Shown here one piece after another: positions 1 to 6,941 of a DNA stretch of 8,100 nucleotides. Location of the stretch: positions 1 through 8,100 of the forward strand of contig SKOX01000318.1 in assembly GCA_007119835.1 (NCBI GenBank). Reading direction: 5' to 3'. Within the stretch, counting starts at the first letter, position 1; each line of letters begins with the position of its first letter. Under the pieces are notes generated by a model. It saw only the letters and a list, made by a program, of their open reading frames with translations. It made no database searches and had not been told where the DNA came from. This DNA comes from Paracoccaceae bacterium. Lineage in GTDB: Bacteria > Pseudomonadota > Alphaproteobacteria > Rhodobacterales > Rhodobacteraceae. A program made the position numbers and the translations under genes.

Positions 1-17
1 GGGGCCACGCTGCCGAC

Positions 18-1094
18 GTGCGGGATGAGGCGGCGGTCGTGGGTCCGGGCGGGACCATCGGCATCCTGGGCGGCGGTCAGCTCGGCCGGATGCTGGCGAT
101 GGCCGCCGCACGGCTCGGACTGCATGCGCATGTCTTCGAGTCTTCGGAGGCGCCGGCGGCGGAGGTGGCGCGGGACTGGACGCGGGCGGGTTTCGACGAC
201 GCGGCAGCGCTCGCGCGCTTCGCCGAAGCCTGCGACGTCGTCACCTACGAGTGGGAGAACGTGCCGCTCCCGGCGATCGAGGTCGTCGCGCGCGCCGCAC
301 CGGTGCGACCGGGCGGCCGCGCGCTCGAGGTCGCGCAGGACCGGCTCGCGGAGAAGGACTTCCTCGCGGGGCTCGGCCTGAAGGTCGCGGCTTATGCGCG
401 CGTCGATGCGGCCGCGGACCTTGCCGGGGCGCTCGACCGCGTCGGCGCGACCGGCATCCTCAAGACCCGGCGCCTCGGCTACGACGGCAAGGGCCAGGCG
501 CGCTTCGCCTCGGCGGACGAAGCCGGGGCCGGCCTTGCGGCGCTCAACGGCGCGCCCGCCATCGCCGAGGGGCTCGTGCGCTTCGAGCGCGAGATCTCGG
601 TGATCGCCGCCCGCGGCCTCGACGGCACGGTGGCGGCCTACGATCCGGGCGAGAACGTCCACCGGGATGGCATCCTGCACACCACGACCGTGCCGGCGCA
701 GGTGCCGGCGCGGGTGGCGCAGGACGCGGTGCTGATCGCCGGCCGCATACTCAACGCGCTCGACTACGTCGGGGTGATCGGCGTCGAGCTCTTCGTGACG
801 CGGGAGGGCCTCGTGGTAAACGAGATCGCCCCCCGGGTGCACAATTCCGGCCACTGGACCCTCGACGCCTGCCTCGTCGACCAGTTCGAGCAGCATGTCC
901 GGGCCATCGCCGGCTGGCCGCTCGGCGACGGCACACGCCATTCGGATGCAGTGATGACCAACCTCATCGGTTCGGACGCGTCCGCGGCGCCGGGCCTGCG
1001 GGACGCGGCGGTGCATCTCTACGGCAAGGCAGCGGCGCGGCCCGGCCGGAAGATGGGGCACGTCACCAGGATCGCGCCGCGCAGCCGCCCGTGA
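18..1094 (+). CDS. purK: N5-carboxyaminoimidazole ribonucleotide synthase (PurK)
   Basis: Cytosolic ATP-grasp enzyme of de novo purine synthesis; it joins bicarbonate to aminoimidazole ribonucleotide using ATP to give N5-CAIR, which PurE then isomerises. Family marks are plain: the nucleotide-binding start GGGQLGRM (residues 18-25), VTYEWENVP (75-83), the ATP-grasp loop RRLGYDGKGQ (151-160), YDPGENVH (208-215) and the C-terminal metal/phosphate motif NEIAPRVHNSGHWT (268-281). The 358-residue length is normal, and no frameshift is visible. The start is uncertain. GTG at 18 is the first start codon in frame, there is no clear ribosome binding site, and the frame stays open to the window edge, so the true start could lie further left. 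Homologues usually have few residues before the TIGILGGG segment, which fits a start at or near 18. PurE is the expected upstream partner but cannot be shown here. The gene converges on the DUF2853 gene, with 33 bases between the stop codons. Confidence 0.95.
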   Translation: MRDEAAVVGPGGTIGILGGGQLGRMLAMAAARLGLHAHVFESSEAPAAEVARDWTRAGFDDAAALARFAEACDVVTYEWENVPLPAIEVVARAAPVRPGGRALEVAQDRLAEKDFLAGLGLKVAAYARVDAAADLAGALDRVGATGILKTRRLGYDGKGQARFASADEAGAGLAALNGAPAIAEGLVRFEREISVIAARGLDGTVAAYDPGENVHRDGILHTTTVPAQVPARVAQDAVLIAGRILNALDYVGVIGVELFVTREGLVVNEIAPRVHNSGHWTLDACLVDQFEQHVRAIAGWPLGDGTRHSDAVMTNLIGSDASAAPGLRDAAVHLYGKAAARPGRKMGHVTRIAPRSRP

Positions 1095-1127
1095 GCCGGC
1101 GCAGCGCGCGGGGCGGCGCCCGGGCGA

Positions 1128-1469
1128 TCAGGCGTAGGCCGCCTCGCGCCCGAAACGCTTGGTCAGCATGTAGTAGACCACGGCCCGGTACTTCTGGCGG
1201 TTGTCGCGGCCGTAGGTCTCGATGACCTCGTCGATCGCGGCGTCGAGGTCCGGACCGTCGGCAAGGCCGAGCTTCTTGACGAGGAAGTTCTTCTTGACGG
1301 TCTCAAGCTCCTTCGGGTCGGAGCCGGCGACAAGGGAGGCGTCGGCGCGGTAGATCGACGGGCCGCACCCGATGGTGACCTTGGTCAGGAGGTCCATGTC
1401 GGCGACCATCTTGCACTTCGTCCTCAGATCTTGGGCGTAAGTCTCGATCAGGCTCGCGCGCTTGCTCAT
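1128..1469 (-). CDS. DUF2853 family small conserved protein
   Basis: A 113-residue soluble protein with no signal peptide or membrane segment. I recognise it as the DUF2853 family, which is widespread in alphaproteobacteria and some marine bacteria and has no established function. Seen in it: an N-terminal helix MSKRASLIETYAQDL, the strongly conserved block around LLTKVTIGCGPSIY (residues 27-40), a SDPKELETVKKNFL helix, and a C-terminal RQKYRAVVYYMLTKRFG helix. The protein is lysine-rich and looks all-helical. The ATG at 1469 is supported by a purine-rich AGGGAG about 8 bases upstream and by homologues beginning MSKR. It appears monocistronic: purK converges on it, and upstream lies only non-coding DNA with a candidate TTGACA promoter. 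Family assignment is from recalled sequence pattern, so it is confident for the family and empty for function. Confidence 0.9.
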   Translation of the reverse strand: MSKRASLIETYAQDLRTKCKMVADMDLLTKVTIGCGPSIYRADASLVAGSDPKELETVKKNFLVKKLGLADGPDLDAAIDEVIETYGRDNRQKYRAVVYYMLTKRFGREAAYA

Positions 1470-1508
1470 CTCCGGTCTCCCTCGGGCTTATAAAGATGTT
1501 GTGTCGAA

Positions 1509-1538
1509 AGATTCCCTTCGCGCGCGCTTTGATGTCAA
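1509..1538 (-). promoter_or_regulatory. Candidate promoter of the DUF2853 gene
   Basis: On the minus strand a perfect TTGACA (plus-strand positions 1533-1538) is followed after 18 bases by GAATCT (1509-1514). The -35 matches the sigma70 consensus completely, while the -10 shares only two bases with TATAAT, as is common in GC-rich alphaproteobacteria. Transcription would begin near 1502, leaving a leader of about 30 bases before the ATG at 1469. A TATAAG lies closer to the gene (1488-1493) but has no properly spaced -35. The short AT-richer patch in otherwise very GC-rich DNA supports a regulatory role. Confidence 0.4.
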
Positions 1539-1678
1539 GAAGAAGATGAGGCCATGCCATCTTGGTCGGCGTCCCGGTCGGCGACGCCATCGCCGCTTCT
1601 TCGGGCGCGCGGGGCGCGGTCGGACAGGGGCGAGGTGGGCGACAGGCGGGGTCCGCCCCCTTGGATTGCCGCCGGAGC

Positions 1679-1703
1679 GGAACGTTGGCTGCGGCGGCGA
1701 GTT
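1679..1703 (+). promoter_or_regulatory. Candidate EcfG-type (general stress sigma) promoter
   Basis: GGAAC at 1679-1683 and AGTT at 1700-1703 are separated by 16 bases. This resembles the alphaproteobacterial general stress response promoter pattern (GGAAC, 16-17 bases, cGTT) used by EcfG/SigT. It lies about 50 bases before the ATG of the small ORF at 1754, a sensible leader length. The motif is short and could occur by chance, and not all Rhodobacterales carry an EcfG system. Confidence 0.3.
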
Positions 1704-1753
1704 TCACTCCGTGCAGCGCGGCTTCCCGCGCCACGCCAGACCGGAGACCCGCC

Positions 1754-1873
1754 ATGACCACAGTGTCGATCCTCGCGGCCGCAACTCTCGCCCTTGGCGC
1801 CGTCGGCCTCGGCCTCGCGCGTCGCCCCGAAGAGAAGCGGGTGCGCGTTCGCAGCGGAACCCGCCGCCGCTGA
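1754..1873 (+). CDS. Small single-pass membrane protein, 39 aa, unknown function
   Basis: A short ORF that I do not recognise as a named family. It encodes an N-terminal hydrophobic segment of about 20 residues (TTVSILAAATLALGAVGLGL) followed by a strongly basic tail with many Arg and Lys, ending in RSGTRRR. This suggests one membrane helix with a cytoplasmic tail by the positive-inside rule. The ATG at 1754 is chosen because GGAG sits 7 bases upstream (1743-1746) and because the hydrophobic segment starts directly after it. The same frame stays open to about 1562, but that part is an Ala/Arg/Gly mix typical of non-coding GC-rich DNA. It lies alone between two minus-strand units. The alternative is a chance ORF; the ribosome binding site and the organised composition argue mildly against that. 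Confidence 0.5.
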   Translation: MTTVSILAAATLALGAVGLGLARRPEEKRVRVRSGTRRR

Positions 1874-1960
1874 GGCAGCAGGCCACGGGTTCGGCCGGCA
1901 AGGCGCCGCACGCGGAGCCCCGCCTCCGGACGCGCCGCGCCCACCCGACCGGCCCGGGTG

Positions 1961-1993
1961 AAAAAGAAAACGGGGGGCGCAAGGCCCCCCGTT
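1961..1993 (-). terminator. Intrinsic terminator of groES-groEL
   Basis: A near-perfect GC-rich hairpin: stem arms 1969-1978 and 1984-1993 (10 pairs, including eight G/C pairs of CGGGGGGC with GCCCCCCG) around a 5-base loop. Read on the minus strand it is followed directly by TTTTCTTTTT, the U tract of a Rho-independent terminator. It begins 26 bases past the groEL stop codon. On the plus strand no T tract follows, so it should act only on groEL transcripts. Confidence 0.93.
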
Positions 1994-2019
1994 CCCTCTG
2001 ACATAATGCCTTGGCCGGC

Positions 2020-3705
<1,686 letters not shown>

Positions 3706-3714
3706 TCAGAGGGG

Positions 3715-4029
3715 TCAGGCCGCGGCCTTCTGCGCGTTGCCGCCCTCGATGACGCCGAGGATGTCGCTTTCCTTCATGATCAGGTAGTCTTCGCCTTCGA
3801 TGCGGACCTCGGTGCCCGACCACTTGCCGAACAGGATCCGGTCGCCGGCCTTCACGGCCATCGGGATCAACTCGCCCGAGTCCTTGCGGGCGCCCTCGCC
3901 CACGGCGATGACCTCGCCCTCGGACGGCTTTTCCTTCGCGGTGTCGGGAATGATCAGCCCGCCCTTGGTCTTCTCCTCGCCTTCGAGGCGGCGAACGAGG
4001 ACACGGTCGTGCAGCGGCTTAAAGTTCAT
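3715..4029 (-). CDS. groES: Co-chaperonin GroES (10 kDa)
   Basis: Heptameric lid of the GroEL chamber. The 104 residues begin [14 protein letters not shown], the standard GroES opening. Next comes the mobile loop that docks on GroEL (about 17-35, containing [16 protein letters not shown]), then [15 protein letters not shown] (61-75) and the final strand [16 protein letters not shown]. An extra [10 protein letters not shown] makes it slightly longer than the usual 95-97 residues. The start at 4029 is set by homology and by a strong AAGGAGGAG (4038-4046) 8 bases upstream. An in-frame ATG at 4110 would add 27 residues but would place the start inside the CIRCE operator, so it is rejected. This is the first gene of a two-gene operon with groEL and is controlled by the elements at 4100-4166. 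Confidence 0.98.
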   Translation of the reverse strand: MNFKPLHDRVLVRRLEGEEKTKGGLIIPDTAKEKPSEGEVIAVGEGARKDSGELIPMAVKAGDRILFGKWSGTEVRIEGEDYLIMKESDILGVIEGGNAQKAAA

Positions 4030-4099
4030 GGGAACAGCTCCTCCTTGCGTTCCAGCGACGAAGGGGCGAGACACGAAGCGCTGGTCCCGTCCCCTCCTG

Positions 4100-4126
4100 T
4101 TATCACTCACCCGGGGCGAGTGCTAA
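4100..4126 (-). promoter_or_regulatory. CIRCE operator (HrcA-binding) in the groES leader
   Basis: Inverted repeat with the classic 9-9-9 layout. On the groES strand the first arm is TTAGCACTC, then 9 bases, then GAGTGATAA. Only one of 18 arm bases differs from the consensus (TTAGCACTC, 9 bases, GAGTGCTAA). It lies just downstream of the predicted transcription start and about 70 bases before the groES ATG, the usual place for HrcA to block transcription until heat stress. The hrcA gene itself is not in this window. Confidence 0.95.
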
Positions 4127-4136
4127 CACGCCGCCG

Positions 4137-4166
4137 AGATAGGGCGGTCCACCACACCGTGTCAAG
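4137..4166 (-). promoter_or_regulatory. Heat-shock type promoter of groES-groEL
   Basis: On the minus strand CTTGACA (plus positions 4160-4166) is followed after 17 bases by CTATCT (4137-4142), itself preceded by C. The TTGACA is perfect for the vegetative sigma factor. The pair CTTGAC / CCTATCT also fits the alphaproteobacterial RpoH pattern (CTTGAC, about 17 bases, CYTATnT). Transcription would start near 4130, just before CIRCE, leaving a leader of about 100 bases. The same element may serve both the housekeeping and the heat-shock holoenzymes. Confidence 0.8.
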
Positions 4167-4298
4167 AGGTCGACGTGCGATCATGGCGCGATCGCTGGGG
4201 CGCTCGTCCTGCGCCGCGGCGGCTGTCGGGCCGGCCGGCTTCCGCCTGCGTCGGCGAGCCGCTAAAGGGGGCGGCGCAACCACGCGGAGACGGGAAGA

Positions 4299-5165
4299 AT
4301 GGTCAGGATCATCGAGCGGTTCGACGAGGTCGCCGGCGGCTACGGGACGCTCTACTGCGACCTGTGGGGCTGCCTGCACGACGGCGTGCGGGCCTTTCCC
4401 GACGCGGTCGCGGCGCTCGGGCGGTTCCGCGAAGGCGGCGGCGCGGTGATCCTGATGACCAACTCGCCGCGGCCGCGCCGCGACGTCATGCGCCAGCTCG
4501 CGGCGCTCGGCGTGCCGCGGGAGGCCTATGACCGGGTGATCTCGTCGGGCGACGCGGCCCAGGAGGCGATGGCGCGCGGCATGTTCGGGCGCCGGGTCTA
4601 CCATATCGGGCCGGAGCGGGACCTCGTGTTCTTCCGCGACGAGAACGAGCAGCCGATCGACGTCGAGCGCGTCCCGCTGGAGGAGGCCGAATCCATCGTC
4701 TGCACCGGCCTCTTCGACGACCATACCGAGACGCCGGACGACTACCGCGCGACCATTCTCTACGGGGTCAACAAGGGGCTGAAGCTCCTTTGCGCCAACC
4801 CCGACATCGTCGTCGACGTCGGCGAGCAGCGGATCTACTGCGCCGGCGCAATCGCCGCGGCCTATACCGAAGCCGGCGGCGAGAGCTTCTACTTCGGCAA
4901 GCCGCACGCGCCGATCTACGGCATGGCGCGGCGCTGGCTCGATGCCGAGGGCCGCGACGACCCGGTCCTCGCGGTGGGCGACGGCATCCACACCGACGTC
5001 GCCGGCGCTCTGGGCGAGGACATCGATTCGCTGTTCATCACCGGCGGGCTCGCCGCGGAGGACACCGGAACCTCGCCGGATGCCGGGCCGGATCCGGAAC
5101 GGCTGGAGGCCTTCCTGCGCGAGGCGCGCCTCACCCCGACCGCGGCGATCGCCTATCTGCGCTGA
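4299..5165 (+). CDS. HAD-superfamily class IIA hydrolase (TIGR01459-like)
   Basis: A 288-residue soluble HAD protein of the NagD-like IIA subclass; substrate unknown. Motif I is DLWGCLHDG (21-29). Asp21 is the expected nucleophile, but the second Asp of the usual DxD is replaced by Trp23, which I recall as typical of this TIGR01459 subfamily. Motif II is MTNS (53-56), the cap domain spans roughly 65-190 and contains CANPDIVV (165-172), motif III is Lys201 in YFGKPH, and motif IV is GDGIHTDVAGA (227-237) with Asp228 and Asp233. The start at 4299 has GGAGA 8 bases upstream (4286-4290) and fits homologues. The gene is divergent from groES; the 132 bases upstream of it that follow the groES promoter show no convincing promoter of its own. 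No function is established that I know of; position near ribF is only suggestive. Family confidence is high, substrate unknown. Confidence 0.93.
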   Translation: MVRIIERFDEVAGGYGTLYCDLWGCLHDGVRAFPDAVAALGRFREGGGAVILMTNSPRPRRDVMRQLAALGVPREAYDRVISSGDAAQEAMARGMFGRRVYHIGPERDLVFFRDENEQPIDVERVPLEEAESIVCTGLFDDHTETPDDYRATILYGVNKGLKLLCANPDIVVDVGEQRIYCAGAIAAAYTEAGGESFYFGKPHAPIYGMARRWLDAEGRDDPVLAVGDGIHTDVAGALGEDIDSLFITGGLAAEDTGTSPDAGPDPERLEAFLREARLTPTAAIAYLR

Positions 5166-5215
5166 TCCTTCGCAGGTGCAAACGACGGCTAGGTAATTTT
5201 ATTCCCCCAGGCCCC

Positions 5216-5252
5216 TTGAAGGCGGCACAAAGTTGCGCAATATAGTTGCGCA
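5216..5252 (+). promoter_or_regulatory. Candidate promoter with repeated TTGCGCA operator, upstream of the MaoC gene
   Basis: TTGAAG (5216-5221) and TATAGT (5241-5246, one mismatch from TATAAT) are 19 bases apart; the overlapping ATATAG would give 18. The -10 is flanked and partly overlapped by two direct copies of AGTTGCGCA (5231-5239 and 5244-5252), 13 bases apart. Each contains the self-complementary TGCGCA, and the first extends to the palindrome TTGCGCAA. This arrangement is what a repressor site looks like. The patch is notably AT-richer than its surroundings. The regulator is unknown. Confidence 0.5.
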
Positions 5253-5308
5253 GCAGCGGCCGTGATCATGCCGGCCGCGGCCCGAGGCACCGGAGGCAAG
5301 GGGGCGCC

Positions 5309-5830
5309 ATGTTCGACGCGCGTGACGAGGTTCTTTCCGCAGAGGCAGCGCCTGAGGCAGCGCCTGAGGCGGCGCTGGCAGAGACGGCGCCCGAGGGTGT
5401 CCGCCGCGGCACCATCCCGATCGAGGATCTCGAGGTCGGGATGGTCCGGACGCTCGCCAAGGTCATCAACGACCGGGAGATCGCGATGTTCGCCGACGTC
5501 TCGAGCGACCACAACCCGGTGCATCTCGACGACGACTACGCCGCCGGCACGATCTTCGGCGGGCGCATCGCCCACGGGATGCTGACCTCGGCGCTGATCT
5601 CGGCGGTGATCGGCGAGCAGCTTCCCGGCCACGGCACGGTCTACCTCAAGCAGGCGCTGACCTTCCTCGCGCCCGTCCGCCCCGGCGACCGGGTCGAGGC
5701 CCGCGTCGAGGTCCGCGAGATCGACCATCGCCGCCGCCGCGCCACCCTCGACTGCCGTTGCACCGTCGGCGACACGGTGGTGCTGAAGGGCGAGGCGCTG
5801 GTCCTGGTCCCGAGCCGCGACGCCGCCTGA
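5309..5830 (+). CDS. MaoC-like (R)-specific enoyl-CoA hydratase
   Basis: A 173-residue single hot-dog-fold hydratase of the MaoC/PhaJ type, expected to add water to trans-2-enoyl-CoA and give (R)-3-hydroxyacyl-CoA. This links fatty-acid or amino-acid carbon to polyhydroxyalkanoate or related pathways. The hydratase-2 motif is seen as FADVSSDHNPVHLDDDYA (61-78), with catalytic Asp67 and His72 and Asn69 between them, followed by FGGRIAHGM (83-91) and the closing strand TFLAPVRPGDRVEARVEV (118-135). The Gly of the common SGD is Ser here. The first ~30 residues are an unusual Ala/Glu/Pro stretch partly coded by a 12-bp tandem repeat, and the domain proper begins near GTIPIEDL. The start at 5309 has GGAGG 12 bases and AAGGGGG about 4 bases upstream. 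An open extension back to 5246 lies over the promoter and is rejected. The exact substrate is not readable from sequence. Confidence 0.9.
   Translation: MFDARDEVLSAEAAPEAAPEAALAETAPEGVRRGTIPIEDLEVGMVRTLAKVINDREIAMFADVSSDHNPVHLDDDYAAGTIFGGRIAHGMLTSALISAVIGEQLPGHGTVYLKQALTFLAPVRPGDRVEARVEVREIDHRRRRATLDCRCTVGDTVVLKGEALVLVPSRDAA
5342..5377 (+). repeat. 12-bp tandem repeat in the 5' part of the MaoC gene
   Basis: GAGGCAGCGCCT occurs twice exactly (5342-5353 and 5354-5365), followed by a third copy with two changes (5366-5377). Because 12 is a multiple of three, the reading frame is kept and the copies encode EAAP, EAAP, EAAL. It lies in the flexible N-terminal extension, outside the catalytic fold, so copy-number change by slippage would be tolerated. 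Confidence 0.9.
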
Positions 5831-5865
5831 GCCCGGCTGCGCCGCCTGAGCCCGGCTGCGCCGCC
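5821..5865 (+). repeat. 19-bp tandem duplication across the MaoC stop codon
   Basis: CGCCGCCTGAGCCCGGCTG occurs at 5821-5839 and again exactly at 5840-5858, followed by a partial third copy CGCCGCC (5859-5865). The first copy carries the last codons and TGA of the MaoC gene. The second repeats them as non-coding DNA just downstream. It looks like a recent slippage duplication without effect on the protein. Confidence 0.95.
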
Positions 5866-5898
5866 CGCGTCACGCCGCACATCCGGGCGTCCCGCCTA

Positions 5899-5927
5899 TT
5901 GAACGCGGCCCGGTGCTGGGCGATACG
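5899..5927 (+). promoter_or_regulatory. Possible promoter of the ribF operon
   Basis: TTGAAC (5899-5904) and GATACG (5922-5927) are exactly 17 bases apart in the MaoC-ribF gap. The -35 is good and the -10 weak (3 of 6). If used, transcription would begin near 5934, after the farthest possible ribF start at 5913 and compatible with starts at 5940 or 5994. No U-rich terminator for the MaoC gene is visible in the same gap, so read-through from upstream is also possible. Confidence 0.3.
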
Positions 5928-5993
5928 CGCGGAGCCGCGATGGACGCGGCGCGCGGCGGAAGCCGCGACGGGCGCGGGGCGCGGCGGGGGAGC

Positions 5994-6938
5994 ATGCGGC
6001 GACACCGGACGTTTGAAGGCCTGACCGAGGCGGACCGCGGCGCGGTAGTCGCGATCGGCAATTTCGACGGCGTGCATCTCGGCCACCAGTCGGTGCTGGC
6101 GATCGCCCGCGCCGCGGCGGCCGAGCGCGACGCGCCGCTCGGGGTCGTCACCTTCGAACCGCATCCGCGCTGCTTCTTCCAGCCCGAGGGCCCGCCGTTC
6201 CGGCTGATGAACGCCGAGGCGCGCGCCCACCGGCTCGAGAAGCTCGGCGTTAAGCAGCTCTACGAGATCCCGTTCGACGCCGACCTCGCGTCGATGACCG
6301 CGGAGGCCTTTGTCGAGCGCGTGCTCGTCGCGGGTCTCGGCATCCGCCACCTGGTCGCGGGCGCGGACTTCCGCTTCGGCAAGGGGCGGGCGGGCGACGG
6401 CGGGCTGCTGCGTGCGATGGGCGTGCGACACGGCTTCGGGGTGACGCTGGCGCCGCTCGTCTCAGAGGCCGGCGGCGGCGTGTCGTCCACGGCGATCCGG
6501 CGGGCACTGAGCGAGGGCCGCCCCGAGGCTGCCGCCCGGATGCTCGGGCATTGGCACCGGATCGAGGGCGCGGTCGAGCACGGCGACAAGCGCGGCCGCA
6601 CCCTGGGCTTCCCCACCGCCAACATCGCGCTCGGCGACCTGCACCCGCCGCGCTTCGGCATCTACGCGGTGGTCGTCGACGTCCTCGACGGCCCGCACCG
6701 CGGGCGTTGGCGGGGTGCCGCCTCCGTGGGCGAGCGGCCGACCTTCGGCGTCAACCTCCCCAACCTGGAGGTCTATCTCATGGACTTCGCGGGCGACCTC
6801 TACGGCGCGCAGCTCTCGGTGGCGCTCGTGGCCTTCCTGCGGCCGGAGCTGCGCTTCGAGAGCGTCGAGGCGCTGGTCGAACAGATGCGGGCCGACGTCG
6901 CCGAGGCGCGCGCTCGCCTCGCCGCTGCGGGCTTCTGA
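5994..6938 (+). CDS. ribF: Bifunctional riboflavin kinase / FAD synthetase (RibF)
   Basis: Phosphorylates riboflavin to FMN and adenylates FMN to FAD. From the chosen start it has 314 residues, the normal size. The N-terminal nucleotidyltransferase half shows GNFDGVHLGHQ (22-32), TFEPHP (53-58), GADFRFGKGRAGD (123-135) and SSTAIRRAL (164-172). The C-terminal flavokinase half shows GRTLGFPTANI (201-211), ERPTFG (247-252) and the catalytic-Glu region LEVYLMDFAGDLYG (258-271, Glu259). The frame is open back to 5913. ATG 5994 (MRRHRTFEGL) is preferred because homologues begin just before this point and the upstream residues are a low-complexity Arg/Gly/Ala run. Its ribosome binding site is a G-rich GGGGGAG ending one base before the ATG, which is not ideal. 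ATG 5940 with GGAG 5 bases upstream is a real alternative that would add 18 residues. The next gene begins 3 bases after the stop, implying co-transcription. Confidence 0.95.
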   Translation: MRRHRTFEGLTEADRGAVVAIGNFDGVHLGHQSVLAIARAAAAERDAPLGVVTFEPHPRCFFQPEGPPFRLMNAEARAHRLEKLGVKQLYEIPFDADLASMTAEAFVERVLVAGLGIRHLVAGADFRFGKGRAGDGGLLRAMGVRHGFGVTLAPLVSEAGGGVSSTAIRRALSEGRPEAAARMLGHWHRIEGAVEHGDKRGRTLGFPTANIALGDLHPPRFGIYAVVVDVLDGPHRGRWRGAASVGERPTFGVNLPNLEVYLMDFAGDLYGAQLSVALVAFLRPELRFESVEALVEQMRADVAEARARLAAAGF

Positions 6939-6941
6939 GCG

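Noticed and set aside
2..28. Possible end of purE overlapping the purK start (frame ending TGA at 26-28)
   Set aside because: Only eight residues are visible and they do not resemble a known PurE C terminus; purE is expected from context but cannot be supported.
1095..1127. Hairpin between the convergent purK and DUF2853 stops
   Set aside because: A GGCGC/GCGCC pairing can be drawn, but with a long loop and no T tract on either strand it is indistinguishable from background GC-rich pairing.
1543..1563. Inverted repeat AAGATG / CATCTT just upstream of the DUF2853 promoter
   Set aside because: Six-base arms with a 9-base gap; too short to claim an operator without conservation.
1913..1928. 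Small hairpin downstream of the 39-aa ORF (CGGAG / CTCCG, 6-base loop)
   Set aside because: Only five pairs and no T tract; not a credible intrinsic terminator.
1303..2004. A 233-residue minus-strand frame over the interval next to groEL
   Set aside because: Runs through the groEL terminator and into the DUF2853 gene in another frame, low-complexity Arg/Pro/Ala, no start signal.
4030..4110. Upstream ATG extension of groES
   Set aside because: Would start inside the CIRCE operator and add 27 residues absent from GroES; the strong AAGGAGGAG at 4038-4046 fits ATG 4029.
4167..4298. Search for a promoter of the HAD gene in the divergent gap
   Set aside because: Only weak pairs such as TTCCGC / CTAAAG are present; nothing stands above chance.
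4107..4991. A 294-residue minus-strand open frame over the HAD gene
   Set aside because: Antisense shadow of a well-supported HAD gene; overlaps the CIRCE and groES promoter and has no recognisable domain.
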